A stretch of DNA of 7,834 nucleotides from Geminicoccaceae bacterium (GTDB taxonomy: Bacteria; Pseudomonadota; Alphaproteobacteria; Geminicoccales; Geminicoccaceae). The notes under the pieces are model-generated. The model saw nothing but the letters and a program-made list of their open reading frames with translations. It was not told where the DNA came from and did no database searches. Position numbers and translations under genes: made by a program. The DNA is taken from positions 1 to 7,834 of the forward strand of contig JAGREZ010000161.1 of NCBI GenBank assembly GCA_020446285.1. Direction: 5' to 3'. Positions 4,931 through 7,834 of the stretch are shown here, piece after piece; position 1 is the stretch's first letter, and every line of letters starts with the position of its first letter.

Positions 4931-7378
4931 ATGCGGAAGGAACTGCCAGCGCATGCGGATGTGGTCATCGTCGGCGGTGGTATCATCGGCTGCTCGATCG
5001 CCTATCATCTCACCCGGATCGGCATACGCGATGTGGTGCTGCTTGAACGCAAGCAGCTCACCAGCGGCACGACCTGGCATGCGGCAGGCCTGATCGGCCA
5101 GCTCCGCGCCACGCGACGCATGACCGAACTCGCCAAATATACATCCGAACTCCTGTTTACGCTCGAGGAGGAGACCGGGCAGGCGACGGGCTTTCGCCAG
5201 AATGGCTCGATCAGTGTGGCGCTCCATGGTGAGCGCATGGAGGAACTCAGGCGCGGGGCGTCGATGGCCAGGAGCTTCGGCCTCGAGGTGGAACTGCTCA
5301 CACCAGCGGATATCGGCGAGCGATATCCGCATCTTCATGTCGGCGATGTCGTGGGTGGCATCTTCCTGCCGAAGGACGGGCAGGCCAATCCGGCCGACGT
5401 GACCCAGGCCTACGCCCGTGGCGCCCGCGCCGGTGGCGCTCTCGTTCGCGAGCATCTGTCGGTCGATGATATCCTCGTCGAGAATGGACGGGCTGTCGGC
5501 GTCCGTACACAGGAGGGTACCGTTCGCGCCGATACCGTGGTGCTTGCCGCCGGCATGTGGAGCAACGAGCTCGGGCGGCAAATCGGTGTCAGCCTTCCGC
5601 TGCACGCGGCCGAGCATTTCTACATCGTCACCGAGCCGGTTGCCGGGTTGCCAAGGAATCTGCCGGTACTGCGCGTTCCCGATGAATGCGCCTACTACAA
5701 GGAGGATGCCGGCAAGATCCTGCTCGGCGCCTTCGAGCCCGAGGCCAAGCCCTGGGGCATGAACGGCATTCCCGCCGATTTCGAGTTCACGACGCTGCCA
5801 GACGATTTCGAGCATTTCGAGCCCATCCTCGAGAAAGCCGTGGAGAGACTGCCGCTTCTCGCCGAGGCCGGCATCCAGACCTTCTTCAACGGCCCCGAGA
5901 GCTTCACGCCCGATGACCGCTATCTCCTCGGCGAGACACCGGAGGTGAAGGATCTCTTCGTCGCCTGCGGGCTCAATTCCATCGGCATCCAGAGCTCCGG
6001 TGGTATCGGCAAGGTGCTCTCCGAATGGATCCGCGACCGGGCAATGCCTGTCGAACTGATTGATGTCGATGTCCGGCGCATGCTGCCGTTCCAGAATACG
6101 AAACACTATCTGCGCGATCGTACTACCGAGACGCTCGGCCTCCTCTACGCCATGCACTGGCCCTTCTACCAGTATCGAACGGCGCGTGGTGCCCGCCGTT
6201 CGCCCTTCCACGACCGGCTGCTCGAAGCCGGCGCGGTCATGGGCGAAACGGCCGGCTGGGAACGTCCGAACTGGTTCGCCGATGAGGGCGCCGAACGTTC
6301 CTGTCGCTACTCCTATGGCCGGCAGAACTGGTTCGAGGATACCGCGCGCGAGTGCCGGGCGGTTGGCAATGACGTCGCCCTCTTCGATCAATCCAGCTTC
6401 ACCAAGTTTCTCGTCAAGGGCAGGGACGCGCTGTCGGTGCTCAACCGCCTTTCCACAGCCGAACTCGATGTCGAGCCGGGACGCATCGTCTACACACTAT
6501 GGCTGAACGAGCGCGGCGGAATCGAGGCGGATCTCACCGTCACCCGCCTTGGCGAGCACGAATTCCTCGTCGTCGCGACCGCCACCGGTCAGGTGCGCGA
6601 CAAGGCCCGCCTCGATGCCGCCATCGGCGATGCCAATTGCGTTGCTGTCGACCTCACATCGGGCCTGCCGATGCTCGGGCTCATGGGACCGCGCTCGCGC
6701 GACATGCTGGAAGAACTCACAAGCGAGGATCTATCCAACGAGCGCCTGCCGTTCGGGCATAGCCGCATGGTCGAGATCGGCTACGCGCCCGTCCGCGCCT
6801 CGCGGGTCACCTATGTCGGCGAACTCGGCTATGAACTCTATATCGAGGCCGAATTCGCCGCGCATGTCATCGAGCGGATCATCGAGGCGGGCAGGGGTTT
6901 CGGTCTGAGGCATGCAGGGTATCATGCCATGAATGCCTGCCGCATGGAAAAGGCCTATCGTCACTGGGGGCACGATATCGCGGTCGAGGACAATCCCTTC
7001 GAGGCCGGTCTCGGCTTCACCCTTGCCTTCGACAAGGCGGGCGGTTTCATTGGCCGCGAGGCGCTCCTGCCCTTGCGCGAGCAGGGCCCGCCGAAACGCC
7101 GTCTCGTCCAGTTCCGCCTCGCTGACGATGCACGGTTGCTTTATCATGAAGAGCCGGTTCTGCTCGACGGGCGCATCGTCGGCTCCATCACCTCGGGCAT
7201 GTACGGACACCGTCTCGGCGCATCGCTCGGGATGGGCTATGTTCGCCATGAGCAGGGTGTGAGCCGGGATTTTCTCGAAAACTCGTCCTTCGAGATCGAG
7301 ATTGCCTGGGAACGGGTTCCGGCAATAGCACAGCTTCAGCCGTTCTACGACCCGCAATCGAAGCGCGTGCGCGGCTGA
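4931..7378 (+). CDS. Sarcosine/dimethylglycine dehydrogenase-type FAD oxidoreductase fused to a GcvT-like domain
   Basis: The product has 815 residues, close to the usual size of this two-part family. The N-terminal DAO-type FAD domain (about 7-365) has GGGIIG (15-20), E39 ending the second Rossmann strand, and TTWHAAGL (47-54). H50 of that motif matches the histidine that covalently binds FAD in mammalian sarcosine and dimethylglycine dehydrogenases. A short middle domain follows (about 366-425), then a tetrahydrofolate-binding aminomethyltransferase domain (about 430-700: ALFDQSSFTKF with D486, YVGELGYELY at 628-637, RMEKAYRHWG at 671-680) and its C-terminal barrel (about 720-800). The expected reaction is oxidative demethylation of an N-methylglycine with transfer of the one-carbon unit to tetrahydrofolate, and electrons passing to ETF. 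GPESFTPD (321-328) resembles sarcosine dehydrogenase more than dimethylglycine dehydrogenase, but this family has many paralogs of other specificity, so the substrate is open. It could be co-transcribed with the kinase or have its own promoter. Confidence 0.92.
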   Translation: MRKELPAHADVVIVGGGIIGCSIAYHLTRIGIRDVVLLERKQLTSGTTWHAAGLIGQLRATRRMTELAKYTSELLFTLEEETGQATGFRQNGSISVALHGERMEELRRGASMARSFGLEVELLTPADIGERYPHLHVGDVVGGIFLPKDGQANPADVTQAYARGARAGGALVREHLSVDDILVENGRAVGVRTQEGTVRADTVVLAAGMWSNELGRQIGVSLPLHAAEHFYIVTEPVAGLPRNLPVLRVPDECAYYKEDAGKILLGAFEPEAKPWGMNGIPADFEFTTLPDDFEHFEPILEKAVERLPLLAEAGIQTFFNGPESFTPDDRYLLGETPEVKDLFVACGLNSIGIQSSGGIGKVLSEWIRDRAMPVELIDVDVRRMLPFQNTKHYLRDRTTETLGLLYAMHWPFYQYRTARGARRSPFHDRLLEAGAVMGETAGWERPNWFADEGAERSCRYSYGRQNWFEDTARECRAVGNDVALFDQSSFTKFLVKGRDALSVLNRLSTAELDVEPGRIVYTLWLNERGGIEADLTVTRLGEHEFLVVATATGQVRDKARLDAAIGDANCVAVDLTSGLPMLGLMGPRSRDMLEELTSEDLSNERLPFGHSRMVEIGYAPVRASRVTYVGELGYELYIEAEFAAHVIERIIEAGRGFGLRHAGYHAMNACRMEKAYRHWGHDIAVEDNPFEAGLGFTLAFDKAGGFIGREALLPLREQGPPKRRLVQFRLADDARLLYHEEPVLLDGRIVGSITSGMYGHRLGASLGMGYVRHEQGVSRDFLENSSFEIEIAWERVPAIAQLQPFYDPQSKRVRG

Positions 7379-7417
7379 TCGATATCCGAAGCCCGCACGC
7401 ATTGAAGACGGTTTCTG
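7379..7417. other. Short convergent intergenic gap
   Basis: These 39 bases lie between the stop codons of the dehydrogenase and the permease. No convincing bidirectional terminator is visible. A bulged hairpin built on GGTT...AACC near 7409-7425 runs into the permease stop and lacks a T-run. Confidence 0.3.
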
Positions 7418-7834
7418 TCAGAACCCGGCGAATGCGCCGAAGGCGAGACCGGAGACGATGGCGCCGCCAATGCCGAGCAGGAGATAGGCGGCGAACACTT
7501 CGCGGCGGACCAGAGCGAAGACAGCTGTCATTGCCGGGATCGAGGTGACTGCGCCCGCCACCATGAACGCCATCGCCGCTCCCGCCGACATGCCCTGGCT
7601 CATGAGTCCCGTCACCAGAGGCGGCGCCGCGTAGCTGTTCAGATAGGCCGGCATTCCGAGCAGGGCGCTGATCACTACCGGAAGAACCCCATTGCCACCG
7701 ACGAGACCCGCGATGGTTTCGGCCGGAACATAGGTCACCATGATCGCCTCGATGACATAGGCAAAGGCGAGCCATTTGAACAGGAAGAGCCCGTTTGTCG
7801 CCAGTTCTTCCCTGAACACGCGCCTTCGGGATTC
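7418..7834 (-). CDS. YraQ/DUF318-family permease, C-terminal part (cut by window end)
   Basis: These are the last 138 residues of a membrane protein whose start lies right of the window; the frame stays open to the final base. The visible part has about four hydrophobic segments: LFLFKWLAFAYVIEAIMV, a GVLPVVISALLGMPAYLNSY region, AAMAFMVAGAVTSIPAMTAVF, and AAYLLLGIGGAIVSGLAFGAF. The G-M-P-A-Y-L-N, PPLVTGLMSQGM and GAVTSIPA motifs are those of the predicted permeases of the YraQ (UPF0718/DUF318) family, whose members are often found near arsenic- or thioredoxin-related genes but whose substrate is largely unsettled. An internal GTG at 7817-7819 could be read as a start, but family proteins continue upstream with several more membrane helices and the preceding codons (ESRRR) fit the usual basic loop. 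The gene converges on the dehydrogenase with 39 bases between the stops. Confidence 0.85.
   Translation of the reverse strand, partial: ESRRRVFREELATNGLFLFKWLAFAYVIEAIMVTYVPAETIAGLVGGNGVLPVVISALLGMPAYLNSYAAPPLVTGLMSQGMSAGAAMAFMVAGAVTSIPAMTAVFALVRREVFAAYLLLGIGGAIVSGLAFGAFAGF

Noticed and set aside
3446..6391. A 981-codon open frame on the minus strand across the kinase and most of the dehydrogenase
   Set aside because: It lies antisense to two genes with unmistakable domain motifs. Its translation shows no recognisable domain and has the His/Arg/Asp/Gly-rich look of a GC-bias shadow. Stop codons are rare in this frame because of G/C-rich codon use on the coding strand.
7405..7428. GGTT...AACC hairpin as a bidirectional terminator
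   Set aside because: The stem is short and bulged with a tiny loop, has no T-run on either strand, and overlaps the permease stop codon.

Overview
The window is dense, GC-rich coding DNA with eight genes, six complete and two cut by the window edges. Codon use strongly favours G/C in the third position. The RimO N-terminus carries a [10 protein letters not shown] motif, a BetC-type choline sulfatase is present, and a PhoQ-like two-component system sits behind a small PepSY protein. Together these point to an alphaproteobacterium, perhaps Rhizobiales or Rhodospirillales-like. That placement is an inference from protein flavour; no marker in the window fixes a genus. I see no tRNA, rRNA, CRISPR array, insertion sequence or integrase, and no intergenic stretch exceeds 157 bases.

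Layout, left to right. (1) Positions 1-236, minus: 5' part of rimO (ribosomal protein S12 methylthiotransferase). (2) Positions 349-1869, plus: choline sulfatase, divergent from rimO. (3) Positions 1875-2342, minus: a small exported protein extremely rich in Arg and His, tail-to-tail with the sulfatase and only 5 bases away. (4) Positions 2500-4834, plus: a tight cluster of an exported PepSY-like protein, an OmpR-family response regulator and a PhoQ-like sensor kinase. The regulator starts 5 bases after the PepSY gene, and the kinase start overlaps the regulator stop as GTGA. (5) Positions 4931-7378, plus: an 815-residue sarcosine/dimethylglycine dehydrogenase-type flavoprotein fused to an aminomethyltransferase domain. 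(6) Positions 7418-7834, minus: the C-terminal part of a YraQ/DUF318-type permease.

Two themes emerge. The first is metabolism of methylated amines. The sulfatase would release choline from choline-O-sulfate, and the flavoprotein would act at the far end of choline breakdown (dimethylglycine or sarcosine to glycine, with one-carbon transfer to tetrahydrofolate). The intermediate choline and betaine aldehyde dehydrogenases are not here. The second is envelope sensing. The PepSY protein, regulator and kinase form one transcription unit, and a divergently transcribed Arg/His-rich exported protein shares its 157-base upstream region. This second module is the least described part of the window; its stimulus is unknown, and metal ions or cation-dependent envelope stress are only guesses.
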